From assembly GCA_046350295.1 (NCBI GenBank), contig JAXMAR010000070.1, positions 1 to 23,263 on the forward strand: a DNA stretch of 23,263 bases, in the 5' to 3' direction. Numbering within the stretch: the first letter of the stretch is position 1; each line of letters starts with the position of its first letter. The position numbers and the translations under genes are program-made. The stretch comes from JAXMAR01 sp046350295 (lineage in GTDB: Bacteria > Planctomycetota > Planctomycetia > Gemmatales > Gemmataceae). Shown here piece after piece: positions 14,370 to 23,263 of this stretch. The notes under the pieces are model-generated. The model saw nothing but the letters and a program-made list of their open reading frames with translations, was not told the origin of the DNA and made no database searches.

Positions 14370-17300
14370 CTAGGCTGGGCGGCCACTTCCACCACCACCA
14401 CCGCCGCCGCCGCCGCCACCGCCACCGGCCCCGCCGCCACCACCGGTCGCGGTTCCGGCCTTCACGCTAACGGCCCCGCTGGCTTTGAGGGTAGCGTTGG
14501 CCAGATCGACGACGGTAAACGTCTGGTTGCCGGCCGTGTTCGACGTGACCGAGAAGCTCGCCACGCCCGCGTCCAGGCTGGTGAAGGTGTAGTCGGCGGG
14601 AAGACCGGCGAGTCCGTCCGTGCTGCTGAAGTGGATCGTGCCGAAGTAGTTCTTGACCTTGTTCCCGTAGGCGTCGAGAACGGTGACCTTGAGCGTGAAC
14701 GGGGCGCCCGTGGTGGCGTTCGTGGGCGCGGACAGGACGAACTTCACCGCGGCCGCGTTCACCACTTCGAAATTGGTGATGGTCACGAGCGTGGCGGCGT
14801 TCGAAGCGTCCACCACGTTGATCGACCAGACGACGCCGTTCGGCGTGGCCGTCTTCAGCGCCACGGTGAACGTGTGCACGCCGCCGTCGGCCGCGGTGAA
14901 CGTGTAGTCGGTCGGCAGGCTCGCCAGCGTGTCCGTGCTGCTGAATTTCGCCTTGCCCTTGTAGCCGGTGACAGCGTTGCCGAAGACGTCCACCGCCTTG
15001 ACGGTCAAGGAGACGGCGTCGCCGGCCGTCAGCAGGACGTGGCCGTGGCTATCGGTCGGATTGGGGACGGACAGCCGGTAGCCCACGAAGGCGGCCGGGG
15101 TCACGGTGATTCCCATCTGCGAACCGGACAGGGCGCCCGAGAGATCGCGCACGTTGATCGACTGCGTCCCCGCCGTTCTCAGCGTGGCCGAGAAGGTGTG
15201 AACGCCGGCGTCAGCGGCGCTGAAGGTGTAGCTGGCGGGCAGGCCGGCCTGCACATCGGAGCTGGAGAAGTAGATGGTTCCGGTGTAGCCGGTGGCGATC
15301 TGGCCGATGGTGTCGCGCACCGAGACCGTGAAGGTCTGGGCGACGCCGGCCGTCGATGTCGGGAAGCCGGCGACGTTGAACAGGGCGGCGACCGGCGGGG
15401 TGGCGTCGCTCGACATCGTGCCCGTCAGGGCCGGCGTGAGGATGTCGGTGGCCGTGATCGTCTGCGTGCCGACGGTGAGCAGCTTCACGTTCACGGTGGC
15501 GACGCCGTTCACGAGGGCGGCGTCGGGCGGCAGGACCGCGGCGGCGTCCGAGCTGGTGATGTGGACCGTGCCGGAGTAGCTGGTCGCGATGTTGCCGTAG
15601 ATGTCGGTGGCGACGATCGTGATCGGGCGGCTGACGCCGATGGCGCCGCCGGCGCCGGCGAGGTTGAGGCGGGACGCCACGAGCGGGCTGACGTTGACGG
15701 ACGCCCCGCCGTTGACCGTGCCGCCGACCTCGCTCACGCCGACAAACTTCGATCCAGCCGACTTGAGCGTGACGCTGAACGTGTGCACGCCGGCGTCGGC
15801 GGCGGTGAACGTGTAGTCGGCGGGGAGCCCGGCTTGCGCGTCGGAACTGGAGAAGTGGACCGTGCTGGTGTAGCCGGTCCCGACAGCGCCGAGCTGGTCG
15901 ATGGCGGTGACGGTGATGTTGAAGGTATCGCCGGCGTTCGAAGCGGTCGGCGCGCTGACACCCAGGCGGCTGACCGCGGGCGTCACCGTCACCGTGCTGC
16001 TGGCGGCGGTCATGAGCGGCGACGCCACCGTGACGATTTGATCGCCCAGAGTCACCAGGCGAATGGAGCCGGTGAACGTGTGCGTTCCGGCGTCCGCCGC
16101 CGTGAACGTGTAGGCGAACGTCGAAGTGACGGCCGGGTCATTCGTCGTCACGAAGACAGTGCCGAGGAAGCCCGTCGCCGGATTGCCGGCGGCGTCCAGA
16201 GCCGTGATCGTCATGGGGAGGGCGGAGCCGGAGGTCGTCGAGGCGGGCGTGGCGACTTTGAAGGCGACGGCGCCGGCCTGATTGGCGGCGGTATCGTTGG
16301 CGTTCATCACGACGGTGACGCCGGCGTTGCTGACGTAGGCGAGGTCGATGGCGCCGTCGCCGTTGAAGTCGCCGTGCTGCGAACCCTTTTCGAACTGGCC
16401 GGTCGGGGTGTTGAAGTTCAGCGACTGGTAGAAGGAGCCGTCTCCCTTGCCGTACTCGACCATGTATTCGGTGGAGCCGCGGACGGCGAAATCCTGGTTG
16501 CCGTCATTGTTGAAATCGGCGACTTCGATCTCGTAGCCCGTCTGCGGGATGCCGTAGAGGACGGGCGCCGCGTACGTGCCGTTGCCGTTGTTGAGGATGA
16601 CGCTCATCGAGGTGGCGGCGTAGGAATTGGCGACGGCGAAGTCCTGGTTGCCGTCGTGATTGAAGTCGCCGGACGCCACGTAGACCGGAGCCGAATTGGC
16701 GGCGATGTTGACGGCCGGATCGAACGAGCCGTCGCCATGGCCTTTCAACAGGGTGATCGTGCCGACACTAAGAGTGTTCGAGGTGACCAGGTCGAGCTTG
16801 CCGTCGTTGTTGAAATCGCCGGCGATCATGTTGGTGTTGCCAGGGAAGGCGGCGTCCAGGTGGGCCTGGAATGTCCCGTCGCCGTTGCCGAGCAGCACGC
16901 TCGCCGTGCCGGAGTTCGTGGTGGCGATATCGAGGTTGCCGTCGCCGTTGAAGTCGCCCAGGACGATGGCGCGGGCGCCGAGAGGGATCGTGTAGGCGGC
17001 GGGGGCGCCGAAGGAACCGTCGCCGGCGCCGAGCAGGACGTTCACGGCGCCGCTCGAGTTGACGACGGCGAGGTCGATCTTCCCGTCGTTGTTGAAGTCG
17101 CCGGCACGAACGTCGAGCGGGTAGTTCCCCGCGGCGTAGTCGACCTTCGCCTGAAACGTGCCGTCACCGTTGCTGAGCATGATGCCGACCGTTCCCGCGG
17201 CGGCGTTGTTGAGCACGGCGATATCGGACTTGCCGTCGCCGTTGAAATCGGCGACGGCGACGCCGGTCGGGTTGAGGCCGGCGGCATAACTGACGGGTGT

Positions 17301-17426
17301 GAGGAAGGCGGGGACGGTACGCTCTTCGAGACTCTCGACGGCAAGGGCGAATGAGCGACGGCGGATGTCGCGGCGAATCGGCTTGACGGGGCGGTTGAAC
17401 CACTTCCTGAACCAAGAGAGGAACAT
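14370..17426 (-). CDS. Secreted FG-GAP repeat protein with Ig-like repeats and polyglycine tail
   Basis: A 1018-residue surface or secreted protein. The basic N-terminus followed by FALAVESLEERTVPAF is the motif found at the start of many large exported planctomycete proteins. Next come seven FG-GAP/VCBS-type repeats, each with a calcium-loop core such as DFNGDGKSDIAV, DFNNDGKIDLAV or DFNHDGNQDFAV, expected to form a beta-propeller. Six Ig-like/filamin-type repeats follow, each with a core such as GYTGTIYFSSSDVQAGLPASYTF-type sequence, then DAGVHTFS. The protein ends in about 20 residues that are mostly glycine (encoded near 14380-14440). ATG 17426 is chosen because CAGGAG lies 7 bases upstream; ATG 17480 is in frame but adds an untypical N-terminus. 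It is divergent from the sigma factor gene. The likely role is adhesion or surface structure; no enzyme domain is seen. Confidence 0.88.
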   Translation of the reverse strand: MFLSWFRKWFNRPVKPIRRDIRRRSFALAVESLEERTVPAFLTPVSYAAGLNPTGVAVADFNGDGKSDIAVLNNAAAGTVGIMLSNGDGTFQAKVDYAAGNYPLDVRAGDFNNDGKIDLAVVNSSGAVNVLLGAGDGSFGAPAAYTIPLGARAIVLGDFNGDGNLDIATTNSGTASVLLGNGDGTFQAHLDAAFPGNTNMIAGDFNNDGKLDLVTSNTLSVGTITLLKGHGDGSFDPAVNIAANSAPVYVASGDFNHDGNQDFAVANSYAATSMSVILNNGNGTYAAPVLYGIPQTGYEIEVADFNNDGNQDFAVRGSTEYMVEYGKGDGSFYQSLNFNTPTGQFEKGSQHGDFNGDGAIDLAYVSNAGVTVVMNANDTAANQAGAVAFKVATPASTTSGSALPMTITALDAAGNPATGFLGTVFVTTNDPAVTSTFAYTFTAADAGTHTFTGSIRLVTLGDQIVTVASPLMTAASSTVTVTPAVSRLGVSAPTASNAGDTFNITVTAIDQLGAVGTGYTSTVHFSSSDAQAGLPADYTFTAADAGVHTFSVTLKSAGSKFVGVSEVGGTVNGGASVNVSPLVASRLNLAGAGGAIGVSRPITIVATDIYGNIATSYSGTVHITSSDAAAVLPPDAALVNGVATVNVKLLTVGTQTITATDILTPALTGTMSSDATPPVAALFNVAGFPTSTAGVAQTFTVSVRDTIGQIATGYTGTIYFSSSDVQAGLPASYTFSAADAGVHTFSATLRTAGTQSINVRDLSGALSGSQMGITVTPAAFVGYRLSVPNPTDSHGHVLLTAGDAVSLTVKAVDVFGNAVTGYKGKAKFSSTDTLASLPTDYTFTAADGGVHTFTVALKTATPNGVVWSINVVDASNAATLVTITNFEVVNAAAVKFVLSAPTNATTGAPFTLKVTVLDAYGNKVKNYFGTIHFSSTDGLAGLPADYTFTSLDAGVASFSVTSNTAGNQTFTVVDLANATLKASGAVSVKAGTATGGGGGAGGGGGGGGGGGGGSGRPA

Positions 17427-17708
17427 TGTGCGACTCCTGAGGGAAAGACATGCGACGCAAACCGCCGCTGTCTGACTCATCAGGAAGGGCCGGCAAATGG
17501 GACAAAGAAATCCGGAAACCTTTTTTTGCCGTTTTTCTGTCCCATGGACGTGCCGTTGTTGATCTTTTCCAAGGGTACTGGCGCTTCCCGCGCGTTAGGC
17601 GAAAGGAAGCGTGATGTGAGGGGCGCCTAAAATTGGATTTAGGAATCCGATTTCAAGGCGGCCGCGGTACAATCCGGATATGGCGATTTCTTTCCCCGAG
17701 AGATAATC
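17427..17708. other. Divergent intergenic region
   Basis: A gap of 282 bases between the FG-GAP gene (-) and the sigma gene (+), holding the promoters of both. It contains a T-rich stretch (17519-17540) but no clear -35/-10 pair. No gene or repeat is recognised. Confidence 0.5.
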
Positions 17709-18295
17709 GTGACGCCGGATAACCAGTTTCAGCAGCTCATGGGCCGGGTCCGCGCTCGTGATGAGGAGGCGGCGGCGGAGTTGTTGCGCCGCTACGAGAG
17801 CGTCGTACGCCGCGTCATTCGCATCAATCTGCGCGACGCCCGCATGCGCCGCCTGCTCGATTCCATGGACGTGTGCCAGTCGGTCATGGCGACCTTCTTC
17901 GCTCGCACGGCCCTGGGCGAATATGAGGTGGAATCGCCGGAGCAACTGCTGAACCTGCTGGCCTCGATCGCTCGGCACAAGCTGATCAACCAGGCGGCCC
18001 GCCTCAAGGCGCGCCGCCGCGACATCCGCCGCGATGATTCGCTCGGGGACGACCACGATCGGGCCCTCGACCCGGCCTCCGACCCCAGCGAGCAGGTTTC
18101 GGCCAAGGAGATGCTCGAAAAAATTCAGGCCCGCCTGGACCCCGACGAACGGTACCTGGCCGAGCAACGGGCGCTCGGCCGCGGCTGGCGCGAGCTGGCC
18201 GGGGAGCTGGGTGGCACCGATGTGGCGTTACGCAAGAAGTTCACGCGGGCACTCGATCGGGTGATGTGCGAACTGGGACTGGACGACACCAAGTC

Positions 18296-18299
<4 letters not shown>
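17709..18299 (+). CDS. ECF family RNA polymerase sigma factor
   Basis: A 196-residue sigma70-family factor of extracytoplasmic-function type. Region 2 runs over about residues 20-100 (RRYESVVRRVIRINLRDARMRRLLDSMDVCQSVMATFFAR-type sequence, ending in LASIARHKLINQA), and region 4 over about 135-190 (LDPDERYLAEQRALGRGWRELAGELGGTDVALRKKFTRALDRV), containing a helix-turn-helix. GTG 17709 is the start, with GAGAG 7 bases upstream. The stop overlaps the kinase start as ATGA, so the two are translated together. Sigma factors of this planctomycete type are often paired with a membrane Ser/Thr kinase and not with an anti-sigma factor, which suggests phosphorylation-based control. No anti-sigma gene is seen here. 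Confidence 0.92.
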
Positions 18300-20539
<2,240 letters not shown>

Positions 20540-20552
20540 TGGATGCTGTTAG

Positions 20553-20648
20553 AGGCTGTTTCAAAACGGGGACTGTCCCTCTCGTTCTGTCAGATTACCC
20601 AGTTTTCCGGGCGATGGTAAAGGGACAGTCCCCGTTTTGAAACAGCCT
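20553..20648. repeat. 96-bp palindromic REPIN/MITE-like element
   Basis: The two arms (20553-20580 and 20621-20648) are perfect 28-base inverted repeats around a 40-base non-palindromic centre. The element is flanked by direct repeats GTTAG (20548-20552 and 20649-20653), which looks like a 5-bp target duplication; a third GTTAG lies at 20528-20532, inside an 11-base repeat GTTAGCTCCGT that recurs at 20649-20659. An 18-base piece of the arm occurs alone at 3335-3352. No protein is encoded. This is the arrangement of REPIN elements (two inverted REPs, mobilised by a RAYT transposase encoded elsewhere) or of a small MITE. It sits between the kinase and DUF1559 genes and could form a strong RNA hairpin after the kinase stop. 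Confidence 0.9.
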
Positions 20649-20793
20649 GTTAGCTCCGTTTCCCGCTCGAGCGGGACCAAGAAACAGGCTCGCGGAACAT
20701 TGGGCGGATTTGCCCGACCGGCCCCGCGGATAGGACTCGACAGGCGAGGCCACCTCGCCAGCCGTACCCATGAACGTTTTGAGGACTCGCTTG

Positions 20794-21708
20794 ATGTCTC
20801 TCCCCGCGCAGGCGCCGAAGTTCGGGACGAACCGTCGCGCCGCCTTCACGCTCATCGAATTGCTCGTCGTCATCGCCATCATCGCGGTCCTGATCGCCCT
20901 CCTTCTGCCCGCGATTCAGAAGGTACGCGAGGCCGCGGCCAATACGGAATGCCGCAACAACCTCAAGAACCTCGGCCTCGCCTGCCACGCTTTCCACAGC
21001 GATCAGAAGTATTTCCCGCGCAGCACCGTCCGGCCGCGCGGCGTCACGCCGCTCTTCGGCGAGCCGCCGGGCAACCTGTCGCGCTGGCAAAGCGGCACTT
21101 ACGAGTCCTGGTCGCGTCAGATCACGCCTTACGTCGAGCAGAAATACGCCAAGACGCAGGACGCCATCCCTCTCTTCGGCTGCCCGTTCGATCCGCGCGG
21201 CCAGACCTACGCCGTTCCGCAGTACGGCTTCACGTGGTATGTCGGCGTCTTCTCCAATTCGACGACCGTCAACAACGGCATTATCGTCGACGACTCCATC
21301 CTGCGCAGCAAGTTCACCGTCAGCGCGCTGGCCGTGACCGATGGCACGAGCAACACCATCCTCCTCGCCGAGCGCCCGCCGCCTCCCGACGGGCAGTGGG
21401 GCTGGTGGGACTCGCGCTGCTGCACCGAGGACAGCATCTCTCCCACCGTCGGCGCTCCGCGCATCTACAGCTCCGGCATCAACGGCAACTGCGCCAATCC
21501 TGCAACCTATCGCCAGGGGAACATCACCGACAACTGCTATTTCAACGCCATCTGGTCCAACCACTCCTACGGCGGCCCCTTCTGCATGGGGGACGGCAGC
21601 GTCCGCGTCATCTCCTATAGCGCGGGAACGCAGTCGCTCGGCGCCATGAGCCTGGTCGAGGCCCTGGCGTCACGCAGCGGCGCGGAGACGCTGCCGGGCG
21701 ACTGGTGA
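20794..21708 (+). CDS. DUF1559 protein with prepilin-like N-terminus
   Basis: A 304-residue member of the DUF1559 family, strongly expanded in Planctomycetota. The N-terminus is type IV pilin-like: basic RR then AFTLIELLVVIAIIAVLIALLLPAIQKVREAA (Glu at mature position 5), with processing expected between A17 and F18, so position -1 is Ala where Gly is usual. The C-terminus has the H-X9-DG signature, HSYGGPFCMGDG. Several cysteines (for example CRNNL, CCTED) may form disulphides. The start is ATG 20794, with GAGGA 8 bases upstream; ATG 20770 is in frame but has no ribosome binding site. Proteins of this type are exported by a pseudopilin-like route and are proposed to be cell-surface components; the exact function is unknown. 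Confidence 0.92.
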   Translation: MSLPAQAPKFGTNRRAAFTLIELLVVIAIIAVLIALLLPAIQKVREAAANTECRNNLKNLGLACHAFHSDQKYFPRSTVRPRGVTPLFGEPPGNLSRWQSGTYESWSRQITPYVEQKYAKTQDAIPLFGCPFDPRGQTYAVPQYGFTWYVGVFSNSTTVNNGIIVDDSILRSKFTVSALAVTDGTSNTILLAERPPPPDGQWGWWDSRCCTEDSISPTVGAPRIYSSGINGNCANPATYRQGNITDNCYFNAIWSNHSYGGPFCMGDGSVRVISYSAGTQSLGAMSLVEALASRSGAETLPGDW

Positions 21709-21855
21709 TCCCCGCGCGGAAACTGGTCGGAATATGACGGTTCTGCGAGACATGCCGGCCTTCTCAGCCGGAAAGGCGCCTGTTTCCGCGGCGGCCGCTC
21801 GTCGATCGGACGATACCCAATAGCAAGACTCGTTTTTCAAGGACAGGGATGTCCC

Positions 21856-23181
21856 ATGAGCGCGCGGCACTGGACGTTACTCGTCGGTCTTCTCCTCGCG
21901 GGCGACGGACGGGCCGCCGATCCAGACCAACCGAACCGCTCCGCGGCCTCCCTTGGCGCGCCCGTGGACGTGGCGCCCCCTGCGGCTTCGGCATCGCTGC
22001 GCCTGGTCAGCAAAGAAGAGGCGCCGATCCGGGCCGCCCTCCAGGCGATCGGGCAGCCCGCCACTCCGCTTGTCCCAGAACCGGCTTTCTCTTCCCCCCC
22101 CGCTTTCCGCCTGCCCGAGCGGCCGCCCCACATGATCGGCGACCTGTTCGCCTTCTGCGTGCGGCAGAACCTTGCCGTGACGCGCCTGACCACCGTTGTC
22201 ACGACGACGAAAACAACGGTCGAGGACTCGGAACTCGAGATCTTCAAGCAATCGCAGACGACCACGACCACGACGACACCCCTCGTCGACACCGTGCCGG
22301 TCTGCAACCCGTACGCGTTCCGCCTCGGCTACAAGATTGGCGACAATGCCAGCCCCCTGCCCCTCGATCGCGTCTACTTCACCGGCGCCTACCTGCGCAC
22401 GCCCTTTACCCCAGGCTTTTCGCTGCCGGCCTCCGCCACTGGACCGACAACGACCACCACGGTGAAGATCGACATCACCACCGTCACGACGACCGAGGTC
22501 ACCACCTCCTCCAGCACCACCGGCGCCACCGTCCTGGGCCGCCGCCTTACAGGGAACGCTGAGATCTTCGGTTTCGAGAAAACCTTCTTCGACGGCTACG
22601 CTTCGCTCGGGGTGCGCCTGCCGATCTTCCAGATCCACGGGGACGACGGCATCGGCAGCGACGGCATCGGCGACGTGAGCGTTCTGCTCAAGGGGATCAT
22701 CCTTGGTAGTCCCGACGGCGACTACGTCCTCTCCTCCGGCCTCATGGTCACGGCGCCGGCGGGGGGCCGCATCGTCACGCCGCTGGGCGATCTCAACTCC
22801 ACGCTACTCCAGCCCTTTGTCGGCGGCCTCTGGGCGCGCGGCAGCTTCTATGCGCAGTTCTTCACCTCGACCATCGTGCCGACCGATAGCCGCGATGTCG
22901 CCTTGCTGGTGAACTCGGTGGGAGCCGGCTGGGTGTTCAGCCGTCCGCAGGCGACCTTGGTCACCTGGTTGGCTCCGACCGCCGAAGTGCACGCGACGAC
23001 CAGGCTCAATCACCGCGGCGCCGACGAAGTGATCGACGTTCCGGACCTGATCAACATCACCGGCGGCCTGCACATCGGCATCGGCCGCGGCGCGATCCTC
23101 ACCTTCGGCGCCACGACGCCCGTCTCCGGCCCCCGACCGTTCGACATCGGGGCCATTGCGCAGCTCAACTGGCGGTTCTGA
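21856..23181 (+). CDS. Predicted outer-membrane beta-barrel protein with Thr-rich tracts
   Basis: A 441-residue exported protein. Residues 1-20 form a signal peptide (SARHWTLLVGLLLAGDGRA) with cleavage near A20. The region of about 105-140 contains VTTTKTTV and a run of seven Thr, and about 194-220 contains another (TTTTT, TTVTTTEVTTSSSTT); these flank a beta-rich segment with FRLGYKIGDN and RVYFTGAYLRT. From about residue 235 the sequence alternates like a barrel (YASLGVRLPIFQ, DYVLSSGLMVTAPAG, FYAQFFTSTIVP, GAILTFGATTPVSG) and ends in a C-terminal Phe (LNWRF), the usual outer-membrane signal. AGGGA lies about 8 bases before the ATG. It resembles uncharacterised planctomycete transporter- or porin-like barrels; function unknown. 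Confidence 0.8.
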   Translation: MSARHWTLLVGLLLAGDGRAADPDQPNRSAASLGAPVDVAPPAASASLRLVSKEEAPIRAALQAIGQPATPLVPEPAFSSPPAFRLPERPPHMIGDLFAFCVRQNLAVTRLTTVVTTTKTTVEDSELEIFKQSQTTTTTTTPLVDTVPVCNPYAFRLGYKIGDNASPLPLDRVYFTGAYLRTPFTPGFSLPASATGPTTTTTVKIDITTVTTTEVTTSSSTTGATVLGRRLTGNAEIFGFEKTFFDGYASLGVRLPIFQIHGDDGIGSDGIGDVSVLLKGIILGSPDGDYVLSSGLMVTAPAGGRIVTPLGDLNSTLLQPFVGGLWARGSFYAQFFTSTIVPTDSRDVALLVNSVGAGWVFSRPQATLVTWLAPTAEVHATTRLNHRGADEVIDVPDLINITGGLHIGIGRGAILTFGATTPVSGPRPFDIGAIAQLNWRF

Positions 23182-23263
23182 CCAAGTGACCCCCTCGTCG
23201 AGTCGGACCTCCGCCATGAGGTAGCGCGCTGAGACCGATTCGTTGCATTCAGACCCAGACCCG

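Noticed and set aside
15100..16300. Regular DNA-level repeats resembling a tandem array
   Set aside because: They are explained by the Ig-like protein repeats of the FG-GAP gene; units are diverged and about 270-300 bases long, not a CRISPR or satellite.
14064..17354. 1096-codon open frame on the + strand
   Set aside because: Antisense to the FG-GAP gene; its apparent repeats only mirror the repeats of the real gene.

Overview
The window is about 23 kb of GC-rich DNA that most likely comes from a member of the Planctomycetota, close to the Gemmata group. The family mix supports this: a DUF1559 protein with a prepilin-like N-terminus and the H-X9-DG signature, a Tat-exported DUF1501 protein, an ECF sigma factor overlapping a membrane Ser/Thr kinase with TPR-like repeats, and a secreted FG-GAP protein with the LEERTVPAF N-terminal motif. 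This placement is inferred from family content; no rRNA gene is present to confirm it.

Layout. 1-821: a Bax-inhibitor-1 family membrane protein on the + strand, closed by a strong bidirectional terminator. 845-1410: two small uncharacterised genes on the - strand that overlap by ATGA. 1504-2289: a TauE/SafE (TSUP) transporter on the + strand with no canonical start codon. 2348-4426: two family-2 glycosyltransferases on the - strand. 4576-8390: the ribosomal alpha operon on the - strand, in the order rpmJ-rpsM-rpsK-rpsD-rpoA-rplQ, read from two tandem sigma70-like promoters and ended by a clear terminator. rpmJ (37 codons) is intact. All five gaps in this operon carry an inverted repeat; two of these are REP-doublet elements of unrelated sequence. 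8391-9221: no recognisable gene, but a strong bidirectional terminator. 9222-10679: a DUF1501 gene cut by a single in-frame TAA. 10720-11532: a short-chain dehydrogenase, meeting tail to tail, with one base between stops, an approximately 850-residue membrane protein containing a spermidine-synthase-like domain (11534-14074, -). 14370-17426 (-): the secreted FG-GAP/Ig-like protein with a polyglycine tail. 17709-20539 (+): the ECF sigma factor and Ser/Thr kinase pair. 20553-20648: a 96-bp palindromic element. 20794-21708: the DUF1559 protein. 21856-23181: a predicted outer-membrane beta-barrel protein with threonine-rich tracts.

Functionally the window holds one conserved housekeeping unit (transcription and translation), one probable signalling pair (sigma factor and kinase), several cell-envelope or surface proteins, and scattered metabolic genes. 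No phage, CRISPR, IS transposase, tRNA or rRNA was recognised. The most notable observations are the inverted repeats in every gap of the alpha operon, three palindromic doublet elements of distinct sequence (one flanked by GTTAG direct repeats), the stop codon inside DUF1501, and the missing canonical start of the TSUP gene.
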